A stretch of DNA of 64,000 bases from Evtepia gabavorous (GCF_003425665.1 NZ_QQRQ01000010.1:1-64000); one strand, 5' to 3'. Shown: positions 24,911-33,770, counted from the stretch's first letter. Notes: generated from the letters alone by a model not told the origin. Program-made: numbers and translations.

Positions 24911-25681
24911 ATGGCGATTTTAGACGTACAACATATTGAGAAGAGTTTTGGCGCCACCAAGGTGCTCAAGGACATCAATTTCTCCCTGCCGGAGGGACAG
25001 GTTTTGGCCATCATCGGCTCCTCTGGCAGCGGCAAGACCACCTTGCTGCGCTGCCTGAACTTTTTGGAGACCCCGGACAAGGGGAGCATTTCCGTGCGGG
25101 GCGAGACCCTGTTCGACGCAGGGGACCCCGCCACCCAGCGGGAGAGTGAGATTCGCCGAAAGCGGCTCCATTTTGGCCTGGTGTTCCAGAATTTCAACCT
25201 TTTTCCCCAGTATACGGCCCTGGAAAATGTCACCCTGGCCCGGGAACTGATGGCAAAGGGAGAGAAAACCGGAGAATCCCTGGAGGATATCCGGGCGGAG
25301 GGGAGAGACCTGCTGACCCAGATGGGACTCCAGGACCGGATGGGGAACTATCCCCACCAGCTCTCCGGTGGCCAGCAGCAGCGGGTGGCCATTGCCCGGG
25401 CCCTGGCCATGAAGCCGGACATCCTCTGCTTTGACGAGCCCACCTCCGCCCTGGACCCGGAGCTCACCGGTGAGGTGCTGAAGGTCATCCGAAGCCTGGC
25501 GGACCAGCACACCACGATGATTATTGTCACCCATGAGATGAGCTTTGCCCGGGATGTGGCCGATCACGTTCTGTTCATGGACGGCGGCGTGGTGGTGGAG
25601 GAAGGGACGCCGGAAGAGGTTTTCGGCCATCCCCAGCAGGCGCGTACCCGGCAGTTTTTGGAGAAATACAAGGGGGACTGA
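24911..25681 (+). CDS. Amino-acid ABC transporter ATP-binding protein (GlnQ type)
   Basis: 256 residues. Walker [19 protein letters not shown] (about 34-51), Q-loop in [14 protein letters not shown], signature [15 protein letters not shown], Walker [15 protein letters not shown] and H-loop VTHEM are all intact. It powers uptake through the neighbouring permease. The start at 24911 is 11 bases after the permease stop, preceded by AAGGAGGCACTCT. A terminator follows. Confidence 0.95.
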   Translation: MAILDVQHIEKSFGATKVLKDINFSLPEGQVLAIIGSSGSGKTTLLRCLNFLETPDKGSISVRGETLFDAGDPATQRESEIRRKRLHFGLVFQNFNLFPQYTALENVTLARELMAKGEKTGESLEDIRAEGRDLLTQMGLQDRMGNYPHQLSGGQQQRVAIARALAMKPDILCFDEPTSALDPELTGEVLKVIRSLADQHTTMIIVTHEMSFARDVADHVLFMDGGVVVEEGTPEEVFGHPQQARTRQFLEKYKGD

Positions 25682-25697
25682 TCCCCGGCATAGAGAA

Positions 25698-25726
25698 AGA
25701 GCGGCCGTATCGGCCGCTCTTTTTTT
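25698..25726 (+). terminator. Terminator of the amino-acid ABC operon
   Basis: Stem AGAGCGGCCG / CGGCCGCTCT with a three-base loop and seven T residues. Confidence 0.92.
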
Positions 25727-25749
25727 CCTGTAAAGATGCGGAAGGGGGA

Positions 25750-26538
25750 TTAAAAGGCGATTTCATACGCTGGGCCCAGGGTCACGGGCCCGCCGACGGA
25801 CAGACGACGGAGACTGCCGCCTTGAATGGCCACGGTGGTTTGAAGGGTGCCCCCCGGCTGCCGGATGGTTCGCTTATGCAGTCCCTCCTGCCGGCGTGCG
25901 TGCCAGGCGGCCATAGCGGCCGCAGCAGTGGAGCAGCACGGGGGCTGGAGAAGGGTGTCGGTTTTTGGCAGGTAAACCGCAGAACGCATGAAGTCCTCCT
26001 GGGGGTTCCAAAACAGAACGCCTGCGCCGGGAATCTCCCATTCCCGGGCCAGCTGGGAGAGGAGAGTCCGCAGTTCCGGGTCAGGGGGGAGGGCGCTTCC
26101 CTGGCAGATGACATAGGAGAGGCCCGGGAAGTGGAGTACGGAGGCCTGCTGGCCGAACAGGGAACGAGTGCCTTGGGCCTGGGGTGGGGGCAGGTCCACG
26201 GTCACCTGGCCGGTGAGGGGGTTGGCGTGGACCAGAAGAGGGGCGGGGACACTCTGGGCCTCCACCGGGAATTTTTTCTCCCGCCGGATGCCCCGGCTCA
26301 CGGCGAAGGCCAGGCCGGCTTGGCGGAGTAGGTCCCCGCTCAACGCGCCTGCCGCGGTCTCCAGCCGAACCACACCGTCCCCTTGAGGGGGGGTAAGAAA
26401 GGCCACCTGTTGAGCTTGGAGTTCTTGGACAGACAGCAGGCGCTGGGTCAGGTCCTGGTAGGCATCTGGAGAGACTGAAGTTTTGACCAATAGGGTCCGC
26501 GCGCCATCCGGGCCGGCGGTTTGAAAGGATAGCTTCAT
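25750..26538 (-). CDS. DapF-like fold protein of unknown function
   Basis: 262 residues, size and two-lobed layout like diaminopimelate epimerase. [26 protein letters not shown] occupies the place of the DapF segment with its first catalytic cysteine but has none; near the second site there is PPCCSTAAAAMAAWHARR, and the C-terminus (IRQPGGTLQTTVAIQGG) is DapF-like. It may be a diverged racemase or a non-catalytic homologue. The start at 26538 was chosen for homology-like length; upstream ATG at 26604 is possible. It has its own promoter and is convergent with the ABC operon. Confidence 0.6.
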   Translation of the reverse strand: MKLSFQTAGPDGARTLLVKTSVSPDAYQDLTQRLLSVQELQAQQVAFLTPPQGDGVVRLETAAGALSGDLLRQAGLAFAVSRGIRREKKFPVEAQSVPAPLLVHANPLTGQVTVDLPPPQAQGTRSLFGQQASVLHFPGLSYVICQGSALPPDPELRTLLSQLAREWEIPGAGVLFWNPQEDFMRSAVYLPKTDTLLQPPCCSTAAAAMAAWHARRQEGLHKRTIRQPGGTLQTTVAIQGGSLRRLSVGGPVTLGPAYEIAF

Positions 26539-26617
26539 GGAGCACGCTCTTTTCCTTGTGAAGTGGGAGCGGCGCTCCAGGCAGGAGGGCCGCCGGAAAA
26601 ACATGGTATTTGTGATT

Positions 26618-26646
26618 ATTGTAGCATAATGCCCCCCTTTCGTAAA
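26618..26646 (-). promoter_or_regulatory. Promoter of the DapF-like gene
   Basis: On the minus strand: TTTACG (26641-26646), 17-base spacer, TACAAT (26618-26623). Confidence 0.55.
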
Positions 26647-26710
26647 GGGGAAGCTGGGATTCCGCCCAAAATGAATGACAATATTTTGCGGAATCTTTAC
26701 AAATTGGGTG

Positions 26711-26739
26711 TTTTCAGGGCGAAAGAGATATGATATAAT
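26711..26739 (+). promoter_or_regulatory. Promoter of the BIG2-domain protein gene
   Basis: TTTTCA (26711-26716), 17-base spacer, perfect TATAAT (26734-26739), 75 bases before the ATG. Confidence 0.55.
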
Positions 26740-26813
26740 ATCCTGAACTATGTAGAATTAAAATGAACCCGATGACTTTTCTGTTTCAGAACAATCGTCA
26801 GGAGGATGATAGC

Positions 26814-28208
26814 ATGCGTTACGATGATTATGACGATTACAGCAGCCGGTCCTCTCGAGGGAGCTCCCGCCGGGGCTCCTCCTCTTATTCCAGTGGACGG
26901 GACTATGACCGGGACTATTATCGCGACCGGGATTACCGCAGTGACTTTGGGCGGGACTATGACCGTGGATACTATGACCGGGACCGCTATTCGGACCGAT
27001 ACAGCACCCGGAGCAGCCGGGATTGGTATGATGACTTTGACCGCTCGGACTGGGAGCGCACAGCCCCCAACTGGGAGGACCATGGCGCCGCCCGGAAGAA
27101 ACGGCCCGCCGGCGGCAGCACCCGAAGCAGCCGGCCCGCCCCCAGCGGACGGAGTGGTTCCCGCAGCGGTTCCTCTTCCAGCCGGAACACCTCCCGCTCT
27201 GGGCAGGGCAGCCGGAACGGAAACCGCCGGCCCCCGGAGGACCCCAGGAGAAGACCGTCCAGCCAGAGCCAGCGCCGGCCCCCCGCGTCCTCCAGCCGGA
27301 GAAGCGCGGTGCAGCTGGTGCCCATTATCCTGGGCCTGGTGGTGATTGTGCTGGCGGCGCTGGTGATCCGCTCCATGCTGGGCGGCAAGAGCGGCTATGA
27401 GCTGGAATTCTCCACGAAGAACATTGTGGTGGGAGAGACGGCCACCGCGACCCTTAAGGGCGTGGACAGCAACGCCGCAGAACCAGAGGTTCTCTGGACC
27501 AGCAGTGAGAACAACGTGGTCTCCGTGGAGGGCGAGGGGCTGGAGTGTACCTTGACCGCCAAGAGCCTGGGCAGCGCCACCATCATCGCCACCGTGGAGG
27601 GGGAGAAGGTGGCCAGCGGGACGGTCACCGTGGTGGACACCGCCCCTGGGGTTGTCTCCATCCGGGTGAGCCAGGACGAGGTGACCATTTCCTCCGGGGA
27701 GACCTACACCATCAACGCCACTGTGGAGATGGAGAAGGCGGATATGACCCCTGCCACCATCAAGTGGAGCAGCAACAACACCTCCGTGGCTGAGGTGGAC
27801 AGTGAGGGTGTCATCACAGCTCGGGAAGTGGGCAACGCGATTATCAAGGGCGTGGCGGGAGAGAAAACCGTGGAAATCGCCGTGGAAGTGGTGGAGAACC
27901 CCAATTCCACCCCCCATGACTCCACCCAGGATGCAGGACGGGAGCCGGAAGAGGGACAGGACGCCACAAATAACAATAACAACAGCAATAACAACAGTAA
28001 CAGCAATAACAGCAGCAACAACCAGAACAACAGCAGCAACGGTGGCGGTACCACCAGCGGCAACAGCGGGACCGGCGGCACGGGGGATGGAAACCAGACC
28101 AACGGCGGCACAGGGAATACCACCACCGGCGGGACGGGCGGCACAGCCGATGGCGGCGCCACCGGCGGCCAGGGAACCGGCGGCACAGACGCCGGGACCG
28201 GACAATAA
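26814..28208 (+). CDS. Single-pass membrane protein with R/D/Y/S-rich cytoplasmic tract and two BIG2 Ig-like domains
   Basis: 464 residues in four parts. (1) About 1-165: low-complexity tract of Arg, Asp, Tyr and Ser (DYDRDYYRDRDYR; RGSSRRGSS; RSSRPAPSGRSGS). (2) One membrane helix (about 166-187, PIILGLVVIVLAALVI). (3) Two BIG2-type domains (about 195-365; LWTSSENNVVSVEGEGLECTLTAKSLGSATIIATV and IKWSSNNTSVAEVDSEGVITAREVGNAIIKGV, in parts). (4) An Asn/Ser run and a GGTG/GNTTTGG-type tail. No signal peptide precedes the helix, so the charged tract should be cytoplasmic. The start follows CAGGAGGATGATAGC. Function unknown; adhesion or wall-linked scaffold is plausible. Confidence 0.78.
   Translation: MRYDDYDDYSSRSSRGSSRRGSSSYSSGRDYDRDYYRDRDYRSDFGRDYDRGYYDRDRYSDRYSTRSSRDWYDDFDRSDWERTAPNWEDHGAARKKRPAGGSTRSSRPAPSGRSGSRSGSSSSRNTSRSGQGSRNGNRRPPEDPRRRPSSQSQRRPPASSSRRSAVQLVPIILGLVVIVLAALVIRSMLGGKSGYELEFSTKNIVVGETATATLKGVDSNAAEPEVLWTSSENNVVSVEGEGLECTLTAKSLGSATIIATVEGEKVASGTVTVVDTAPGVVSIRVSQDEVTISSGETYTINATVEMEKADMTPATIKWSSNNTSVAEVDSEGVITAREVGNAIIKGVAGEKTVEIAVEVVENPNSTPHDSTQDAGREPEEGQDATNNNNNSNNNSNSNNSSNNQNNSSNGGGTTSGNSGTGGTGDGNQTNGGTGNTTTGGTGGTADGGATGGQGTGGTDAGTGQ
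27960..28200. repeat. Low-complexity AAC/AGC and GGC-GGC-AC coding repeats
   Basis: About 27967-28035 consists largely of AAC, AAT and AGC codons (Asn/Ser run); 28040-28200 consists of Gly/Thr codons. Such tracts tend to vary in copy number between strains. Confidence 0.7.
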
Positions 28209-28219
28209 GCCATGCAGAG

Positions 28220-28253
28220 CGCGGACAGGTCCAACCGGACCTGTCCGCGTTTT
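28220..28253 (+). terminator. Terminator after the BIG2-domain gene
   Basis: Perfect 13-bp stem CGCGGACAGGTCC / GGACCTGTCCGCG, four-base loop, TTTTG. Confidence 0.88.
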
Positions 28254-28284
28254 GTAAAGGGGCGGACAAACAGGAGGGAACCAG

Positions 28285-29154
28285 ATGAAAAGCATTGGAT
28301 GGATTGGCGTGGGCATCATGGGAAAACCAATGGTGCGGAATTTGCAGAAGGCGGGGTATACACTCCATATTTATGCCCGGAACCGGGAGAAGGTGGCGGA
28401 CGTAATCCAAGAGGGGGCCATATTTCACGACACCATTGGGGACTGTGCCCAGGGACGGGACGCGGTGATCACCATGGTGGGCTTTCCCAAGGATGTGGAA
28501 GAGGTCTATTTTGCCCCGGGAAATATCCTGGACCGGGCAGACCCGGGGACCTATCTCATCGACATGACCACCACCAGCCCTGCCTTGGCCCAGCGGATTT
28601 TCCAGCAGGGCCGGCAGCGGGGCCTGCGGGTTTTGGATGCCCCGGTGACCGGCGGGGACATCGGGGCCCGGGCGGGCACCCTCTCCATTTTGGTGGGCGG
28701 GGAGGCGGCGGACTACCAGGCCTGCCGGCCCCTGCTGGCGGCCATGGGGACCAACCTCAGCCACCAGGGCCCCGCAGGCTGCGGACAGCATGCCAAACTG
28801 GCCAACCAAATCATGATTGCCGGGACCTTGTCCGGTCTCTGCGAGGGACTGCGCTATGCCCAGGCCAAGGGGCTGGACGGCAGAAAACTCCTGGGGGCGC
28901 TGGCCACGGGGGCGGCGGGGAGCAAGCAGATGGACGCTTTGGGGGGAAAAATTCTCGCCGGAGACCATGCCCCGGGGTTTTTCCTCAAACATTTTGTCAA
29001 GGATATGACCCTGGCCCTGGGGGAGTCCCGGGACAGCGGCCTGTCCCTGGAGGTGCTGGGGCAGGTGCTGGAAAACTGCCGGGATTTGGAGGAACGGGGG
29101 CTGGGGGACCTGGGAACCCAGGCCCTTATGGTTCATTACCGTCCGGAGGAGTGA
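28285..29154 (+). CDS. NAD(P)-dependent beta-hydroxyacid dehydrogenase family protein
   Basis: 289 residues of the 3-hydroxyisobutyrate/tartronate-semialdehyde reductase family. N-terminal Rossmann motif IGWIGVGIMGKPMVRNLQKAG; substrate motif DAPVTGGDIGARAGTLSILVGG (about residues 118-139, in parts); catalytic Lys in GCGQHAKLANQIMI (about residue 172); C-terminal KDMTLALGESRDSGL. It reduces or oxidises a beta-hydroxyacid; the precise substrate is unknown. The start follows CAGGAGGGAACCAG. It precedes the ECF genes by 50 bases. Confidence 0.9.
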   Translation: MKSIGWIGVGIMGKPMVRNLQKAGYTLHIYARNREKVADVIQEGAIFHDTIGDCAQGRDAVITMVGFPKDVEEVYFAPGNILDRADPGTYLIDMTTTSPALAQRIFQQGRQRGLRVLDAPVTGGDIGARAGTLSILVGGEAADYQACRPLLAAMGTNLSHQGPAGCGQHAKLANQIMIAGTLSGLCEGLRYAQAKGLDGRKLLGALATGAAGSKQMDALGGKILAGDHAPGFFLKHFVKDMTLALGESRDSGLSLEVLGQVLENCRDLEERGLGDLGTQALMVHYRPEE

Positions 29155-29203
29155 CCGGCCTGCTTCGGCGGAGAGAGGACGGAGAGAAAAGGAGGCGGGC
29201 CCC

Positions 29204-30097
29204 ATGGCGCGGCGGCGGGCGTTTGATATGTGCCACCCCAGTGTGAATTTACTGTATTTCCTGCTGGTGCTGGTCTGCTCCGTGGGCTGCATGCACCCTG
29301 CCTGCCTGGGGATTTCCCTGGGCGGTGCCCTGGCCTGCGGGCTTCTGTTCCGGGGGCGGCGGGCCGTGGGACGGCTGCTGGGCCTGCTGGGGCCGGTGGC
29401 CCTGCTGGCGGCGGGGGGAAACCTCCTTTTGGTCCGCCAGGGGGAGACGGTGCTGGCCCGGCTGCCCGGCGGGCGGCCGCTGACGCTGGAAAGTACCCTC
29501 TATGGCCTGGCGGCTGCCTGCCTGCTGGGGGCGGTGGTGCTCTGGTTTGCCAGCTGGCAGGCGGTGCTCACGGCGGATAAGATCACCTATCTCTTTGGAC
29601 GGATTGCCCCTGCGCTGGCTCTGCTGCTCTCCCTGACCCTCTCCTTTGTGCCCCGGCTGCGCCGCCGGCTGGAGGAGACGGACCGGGCCCAGCGGGGCCT
29701 GCTGGGTCAGCCCCGGCGGCGCTTGGACAAGGTGGGCTGGGGCGCGGCCCTGCTCTCCAGTCTGCTGGGCTGGAGCCTGGAGAACGCCATAGAGACAGCG
29801 GACACCATGAGAAGCCGGGGGTACGGCCTGCCGGGCCGCACCTGCTTCTCCATCTACCGGCTGGACCGCCGGGACAAGGGACTGCTGGGGTGGCTGGCCC
29901 TCAGCGGCGGTTATGTGGTGGCCGGCTGGGCGGCGGGGGGCCTGTCGTATACCTATTATCCGGCCTGCCAGGCCGCTGGGGGCCCAGGGAGCCTCAGCCT
30001 GCTCACCGTGTATCTGGCCCTGTGCCTGACCCCGCTGGCACTGGAGGCATGGGAGGAGAGACAATGGAAGAGAACAACCAAAAACACTGGTCGGTAA
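29204..30097 (+). CDS. ECF transporter T component (EcfT/CbiQ family)
   Basis: 297 residues, about six membrane helices. The coupling-helix motif is visible as ETADTMRSRGYGLPGRTC (about residues 197-214), containing the conserved A-x-R-x-RG-type motif of EcfT, which contacts the ATPases. It begins FDMCHPSVNLLYFLLVL, typical of the family. The start follows AAAAGGAGGCGGGCCCC. The ATPases and an S-like domain are fused in the third gene of this run; this is the separate T subunit. Confidence 0.87.
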   Translation: MARRRAFDMCHPSVNLLYFLLVLVCSVGCMHPACLGISLGGALACGLLFRGRRAVGRLLGLLGPVALLAAGGNLLLVRQGETVLARLPGGRPLTLESTLYGLAAACLLGAVVLWFASWQAVLTADKITYLFGRIAPALALLLSLTLSFVPRLRRRLEETDRAQRGLLGQPRRRLDKVGWGAALLSSLLGWSLENAIETADTMRSRGYGLPGRTCFSIYRLDRRDKGLLGWLALSGGYVVAGWAAGGLSYTYYPACQAAGGPGSLSLLTVYLALCLTPLALEAWEERQWKRTTKNTGR

Positions 30098-30792
30098 GGG
30101 AGAGCCTGTCCTTCCAGCGGCAGGTTTCCGAGACCATGCGCCTGGGCATTCTATTGGCATTGTCTGGAGGGCTGATGGACGCTTATTCCTATCTCTTTCG
30201 AGGGGAGGTCTTTGCCAACGCCCAGACAGGAAATATCCTGCTGTGCAGCGTGGCCCTGTCCCAGGGGGAGTGGGGGGTGGCGGTGCAGTACGCCTTTCCC
30301 GTGCTGGCCTTTGGCCTGGGGATTTTGATGACCTTTCTGATTCGCCAGCGGTTCCGCAACCGCACCAACCGGATTCACTGGCGGCAGCTGGGGGTGCTGG
30401 CGGAGATTTTGCTGCTGACTTTGGTGGCCTTTCTGCCGCAGCAGGCCAATCTGTTGGCCAACAGTCTCATCTCCCTGGCCTGCGGCTTTCAGGTGGAGGC
30501 GTTCCGAAAAATTCACGGCAACGCCATCGCCACCACCATGTGCATCGGAAACCTGCGGGCGGGGATTCATGCCGCAGCGGAATTCGGCTTTTCCAGGAAG
30601 CGGGAGGACCGCAACCGGGCCATCACCTATTTTACGGTGATTCTGGCCTTTGCCCTGGGGGCGGTTTTGGGGAACCTGGCCATTGCCCAGTGGGGGACCT
30701 GGGCCATTCTGGGCAGCAGCGCCCTTCTGCTGGTTTGCTTTGGCCTGATGTTTTTCCAGGGAAAGGAAGGGGAAGGTCATGGCACAGCTTGA
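30064..30792 (+). CDS. DUF1275 (YoaK-like) membrane protein
   Basis: 242 residues, about six helices. The family opening is visible: GILLALSGGLMDAYSYLFRGEVFANAQTGNILL (in parts), and CGFQVEAFRKIHGNAIATTMCIGNLR matches the DUF1275 core. Function is unknown. The start at 30064 overlaps the ecfT stop by 34 bases and follows GAGGAGAGACA; its end overlaps the next gene by 14 bases. Location inside an ECF operon suggests a role in the same uptake or its consequences, but this is not established. Confidence 0.85.
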   Translation: MEENNQKHWSVRESLSFQRQVSETMRLGILLALSGGLMDAYSYLFRGEVFANAQTGNILLCSVALSQGEWGVAVQYAFPVLAFGLGILMTFLIRQRFRNRTNRIHWRQLGVLAEILLLTLVAFLPQQANLLANSLISLACGFQVEAFRKIHGNAIATTMCIGNLRAGIHAAAEFGFSRKREDRNRAITYFTVILAFALGAVLGNLAIAQWGTWAILGSSALLLVCFGLMFFQGKEGEGHGTA

Positions 30793-33205
30793 GCTCCACG
30801 ACCTGACCGTGTTCTACCCCGGGCAGGAGACCCCCGCGTTGAGAGGGGTGACAGCTTCCCTGGAGGCGGGAGAGTTTGTGACCTTGTGCGGCCGGTCGGG
30901 CAGCGGAAAGTCTACCCTTCTGCGCTGCTGCAAGCCTGCCCTGGCGCCCCAGGGGACCCGGCGGGGGGAGATTTTCTGGGCGGGGAGGCCCCTGTCGGGG
31001 CTGTCGGACCGAGCCCAGAGCGCCAGCATCGGATATGTGGGGCAGTCTCCCGAGAACCAGATGGTCACGGACCGGGTTTGGCAGGAGCTGGCCTTTGGCC
31101 CGGAGAATCTGGGCTGGGACCCGGCGGTGATCCGCCGCCGGGTGGCGGAGATGGCCTCTTTCTTTGGCATCCAGACCTGGTTTCACCGGGAGATATCCAC
31201 CCTCTCCGGGGGACAGAGACAGCTGCTGGCCCTGGCGGCGGTGATGGTGCTGGAGCCAGCCTTGCTGCTGCTGGATGAGCCCACCAGCCAGCTGGACCCC
31301 ATTGCCGCCGGGGATTTTTTGGAGATGGTCCAGCGGATCAACCGGGAACTGGGGACCACAATTCTTTTGGCGGAGCACCGCTTGGCAGAGGCGGTCCCCC
31401 GGTCGGACCGGCTGCTGGTGCTGGAGGGCGGCCAGCTCCTGTGCCAGGGAACCCCGCGGGAGGTGGGGGCGTGGCTGCGCCGGCAGAACCACCCTCTGGC
31501 CGCCGCCCTGCCTGCCCCCATGGAGATTTGGGCCCGGGTCTCTCAGTCAGGGCCCTGCCCGGTGACGGTGGGGGAGGGACAGATCTGGCTGGCCGAGTAT
31601 GCCCGGTCACACCCTCTGGGTGACCTGCCCCCGGTGTGTCTCCCGTCCCCGGGAGAGACGCTGCTGCAGGCGGAGAGCCTCTGGTTCCGCTATGACCGAA
31701 ACGGGCCTGATGTGGTCAAGGATTTCTCCCTGTCGGTGGGACGGGGGGAATTGCTGGCCCTTCTGGGAGGGAATGGAACGGGGAAAACCACGGTGCTGCA
31801 CTTGCTGGCCGGGCTCCGGGCCCCCCAGAGGGGGAGGCTGCGGAGGCAGGGGCGGGTGGCGATGCTGCCCCAGAACCTCCAGACCCTCTTTTGGAAGAAA
31901 ACCCTCCGGGAGGACCTGCTGGACCAGACAGCGCGGATGGACCTGCCGCCGGCGGAGGGGGCCGCGGCGGTGGCGGAGATCGCGGCACTGTGCGGCCTGG
32001 AGGGGCTGCTGGACCGTCATCCCTACGATCTGTCTGGGGGAGAGCAGCAGCGGGCCGCCCTGGCAAAGGTCTTGCTGACCCGGCCGGAGGTCCTGCTCCT
32101 GGACGAGCCCACCAAGGGGCTGGACTGGCGGTGGCAGGAGGAACTGGCCGCCCTGCTGCAAAGGCTCCTCTCCCAAGGGGCGGCGGTGATTCTGGTCAGC
32201 CATGATTTGGAGTTCTGCGCCCGGCACGCCCACCGCTGTGCCCTGTTTTTTGACGGTGCTGTTGTGGCTCAGGACCAACCCCGGGCCTTTTTTTCCGGGA
32301 ACCGGTTCTATACCACCGCCACCAACCGGATGGTCCGGGCATACCTGCCCCAGGGGATCACGCCGGAGGAGGTCATCTCCGCCTGCGGCGGGGAACCCAG
32401 TGGGGAGAGGAAACCGCTGGCCCGCCCTCCTGAGAACCAGGCGGCGCCGGAAGAGGCAGGGGAACCAAGGGAGCCTGCCGCCATACCGGCCCCGCCCCGG
32501 GACAGAGCGCCCCGGCGTAAGCTGACGGTGGTGGGGGTACCCCTTGTTCTGGGCGCTTTGACCCTGCTGGCCGGGGAGCTTCTGTTTCAGGGGAAGCAGT
32601 ATCATTGGATCAGCCTGCTGCTTCTGATGGAGGGCCTGCTGCCCAGCTTTTTCTGGTTTGAGCAGCGGCGGCCCGGGGCCCGGGAGCTGGTGCTGCTGGC
32701 CTGCCTGTGCGGGCTGGGGGTTGCGGGGCGGGGGGCCTTCTTTTGGGCGCCCCAGTGTAAGCCAGTGACCGCGTTGACCATTCTCACCGGCGTCAGCCTG
32801 GGGGGACAGGCGGGGTTTTTGGTGGGCGCGGTGACCATGCTGGTCTCCAACCTGTTTTTTGGACAGGGCCCCTGGACCCCCTGGCAGATGTTTGCCATGG
32901 GGTGCATTGGCGGCTTGGCCGGCAGCCTGTTTTCCCGGCGGGGGCGCCGTCCCAGGAAGGGGATGCTGTGCCTGTTTGGCTTTTTGGCGGCTGTGGTGCT
33001 CTATGGGGCCGTGATGAACACCGCCTCCGTACTGCTCTGGTCCCATTCCCTCCAGTGGGAGCTGATCGCGGCCGCCTGCGCGGCGGGTCTGCCCATGGAT
33101 TTGCTCCACGGGGGGAGCACAGCCCTGCTCCTGTACCTGCTGGCAGACCCGGTGCAAGGCAAGCTGGACCGGATGCGGGAGAAGTATGGATGGGGCCGAG
33201 GGTGA
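30779..33205 (+). CDS. Fused ECF transporter: two ATPase domains plus a C-terminal S-component-like membrane domain
   Basis: 808 residues. ATPase 1: Walker A GRSGSGKSTLLRCC (about 38-51), signature LSGGQRQLLALAAVM, Walker B LLLLDEPTSQLDP. ATPase 2: Walker A LGGNGTGKTTVLHLLAG (about 330-346), signature LSGGEQQRAALAKVL, Walker B VLLLDEPTKGLD. After a Pro/Ala linker (about 540-580) come about six membrane helices (VVGVPLVLGALTLLAGELLF; FWAPQCKPVTALTILTGVSLGGQAGFLVGAVTMLVSN, in parts; FGQGPWTPWQMFAMGCIGGLAGS) that look like an ECF S component, of the type proposed for corrinoid-related substrates. A-A'-S fusion with a separate EcfT is unusual. The start overlaps the DUF1275 gene. Confidence 0.82.
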   Translation: MAQLELHDLTVFYPGQETPALRGVTASLEAGEFVTLCGRSGSGKSTLLRCCKPALAPQGTRRGEIFWAGRPLSGLSDRAQSASIGYVGQSPENQMVTDRVWQELAFGPENLGWDPAVIRRRVAEMASFFGIQTWFHREISTLSGGQRQLLALAAVMVLEPALLLLDEPTSQLDPIAAGDFLEMVQRINRELGTTILLAEHRLAEAVPRSDRLLVLEGGQLLCQGTPREVGAWLRRQNHPLAAALPAPMEIWARVSQSGPCPVTVGEGQIWLAEYARSHPLGDLPPVCLPSPGETLLQAESLWFRYDRNGPDVVKDFSLSVGRGELLALLGGNGTGKTTVLHLLAGLRAPQRGRLRRQGRVAMLPQNLQTLFWKKTLREDLLDQTARMDLPPAEGAAAVAEIAALCGLEGLLDRHPYDLSGGEQQRAALAKVLLTRPEVLLLDEPTKGLDWRWQEELAALLQRLLSQGAAVILVSHDLEFCARHAHRCALFFDGAVVAQDQPRAFFSGNRFYTTATNRMVRAYLPQGITPEEVISACGGEPSGERKPLARPPENQAAPEEAGEPREPAAIPAPPRDRAPRRKLTVVGVPLVLGALTLLAGELLFQGKQYHWISLLLLMEGLLPSFFWFEQRRPGARELVLLACLCGLGVAGRGAFFWAPQCKPVTALTILTGVSLGGQAGFLVGAVTMLVSNLFFGQGPWTPWQMFAMGCIGGLAGSLFSRRGRRPRKGMLCLFGFLAAVVLYGAVMNTASVLLWSHSLQWELIAAACAAGLPMDLLHGGSTALLLYLLADPVQGKLDRMREKYGWGRG

Positions 33206-33229
33206 ACGGGGAATGGGCCATGGAAACAA

Positions 33230-33270
33230 AAACAGACCACCGGCCGGACATGCGGTCGGTGGTCTGTTTG
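33230..33270. terminator. Bidirectional terminator between the ECF and XRE genes
   Basis: Stem AAACAGACCACCG / CGGTGGTCTGTTT with a T-rich flank on the + strand; A-rich side serves the convergent gene. Confidence 0.85.
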
Positions 33271-33283
33271 TTTGGAAGGGGCG

Positions 33284-33673
33284 CTATCCCCGGAAGAAGC
33301 CCACAGAGGGGTTCATCAGATCGAAGATCACAAGGAAAATGAGCACCAGGGTCAGCACGCAGCAGCAGACAAACAGCCTGTGCAGCCATTTGTTTTTGGA
33401 CTCTATCATGGCTTCGTAGAGGGATAGGATCTCCTGGCTGGCCCGGGCCTTTTTCTCTGCCTGGGGAATCTCTTGCTGGATGCCCACCAGCTCGTCCAGG
33501 GAGCCGTCCATGGCCATCACCATGTCGCAGACAGTCTGAAAGCTGGGGTTGTCCGTCTGCCCGGACAGAATGCGGTTGATGGTCCCCACGGGGACCCCGG
33601 AGAGGTCGGAGAGCTGCTGGTTGGTGAGTTTTCGTTTTTCTTTCAGAAGCTTTAATTGGGTGGAAAGCATCAT
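33284..33673 (-). CDS. XRE-type regulator with C-terminal membrane helix
   Basis: 129 residues. Helix-turn-helix: LLKEKRKLTNQQLSDLSGVPVGTINRILSG (about 7-37, in parts), then a linker and one transmembrane helix (LFVCCCVLTLVLIFLVIFDL, about 100-119). A membrane-tethered DNA-binding protein could sense envelope signals directly. The start follows AGGTGATAA. Its promoter region abuts the Spo0A boxes at 33743-33789, so it may be in the sporulation network. Confidence 0.83.
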   Translation of the reverse strand: MMLSTQLKLLKEKRKLTNQQLSDLSGVPVGTINRILSGQTDNPSFQTVCDMVMAMDGSLDELVGIQQEIPQAEKKARASQEILSLYEAMIESKNKWLHRLFVCCCVLTLVLIFLVIFDLMNPSVGFFRG

Positions 33674-33741
33674 TTTATCACCTATGATAACGGATTTTAT
33701 CAAATAAGGGTGGAGATTTGAGGGGACATCTATCCCTGCCA

Positions 33742-33770
33742 TTGACGAATTCTGTCGAATTGGCTACCAT
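33742..33770 (+). promoter_or_regulatory. Promoter overlapped by Spo0A boxes
   Basis: TTGACG (33742-33747), 17-base spacer, TACCAT (33765-33770), reading toward the 100-residue protein gene at 33941. Confidence 0.5.

Noticed and set aside
26814-28208. BIG2-domain protein as a sortase-anchored adhesin
   Set aside because: No LPxTG-type signal and no N-terminal Sec signal; it is held by one internal membrane helix.
27704-28234. Leucine-rich reading frames opposite the Asn/Ser and Gly/Thr repeats
   Set aside because: Artefact of repeated AAC/AGC and GGC codons read from the other strand.
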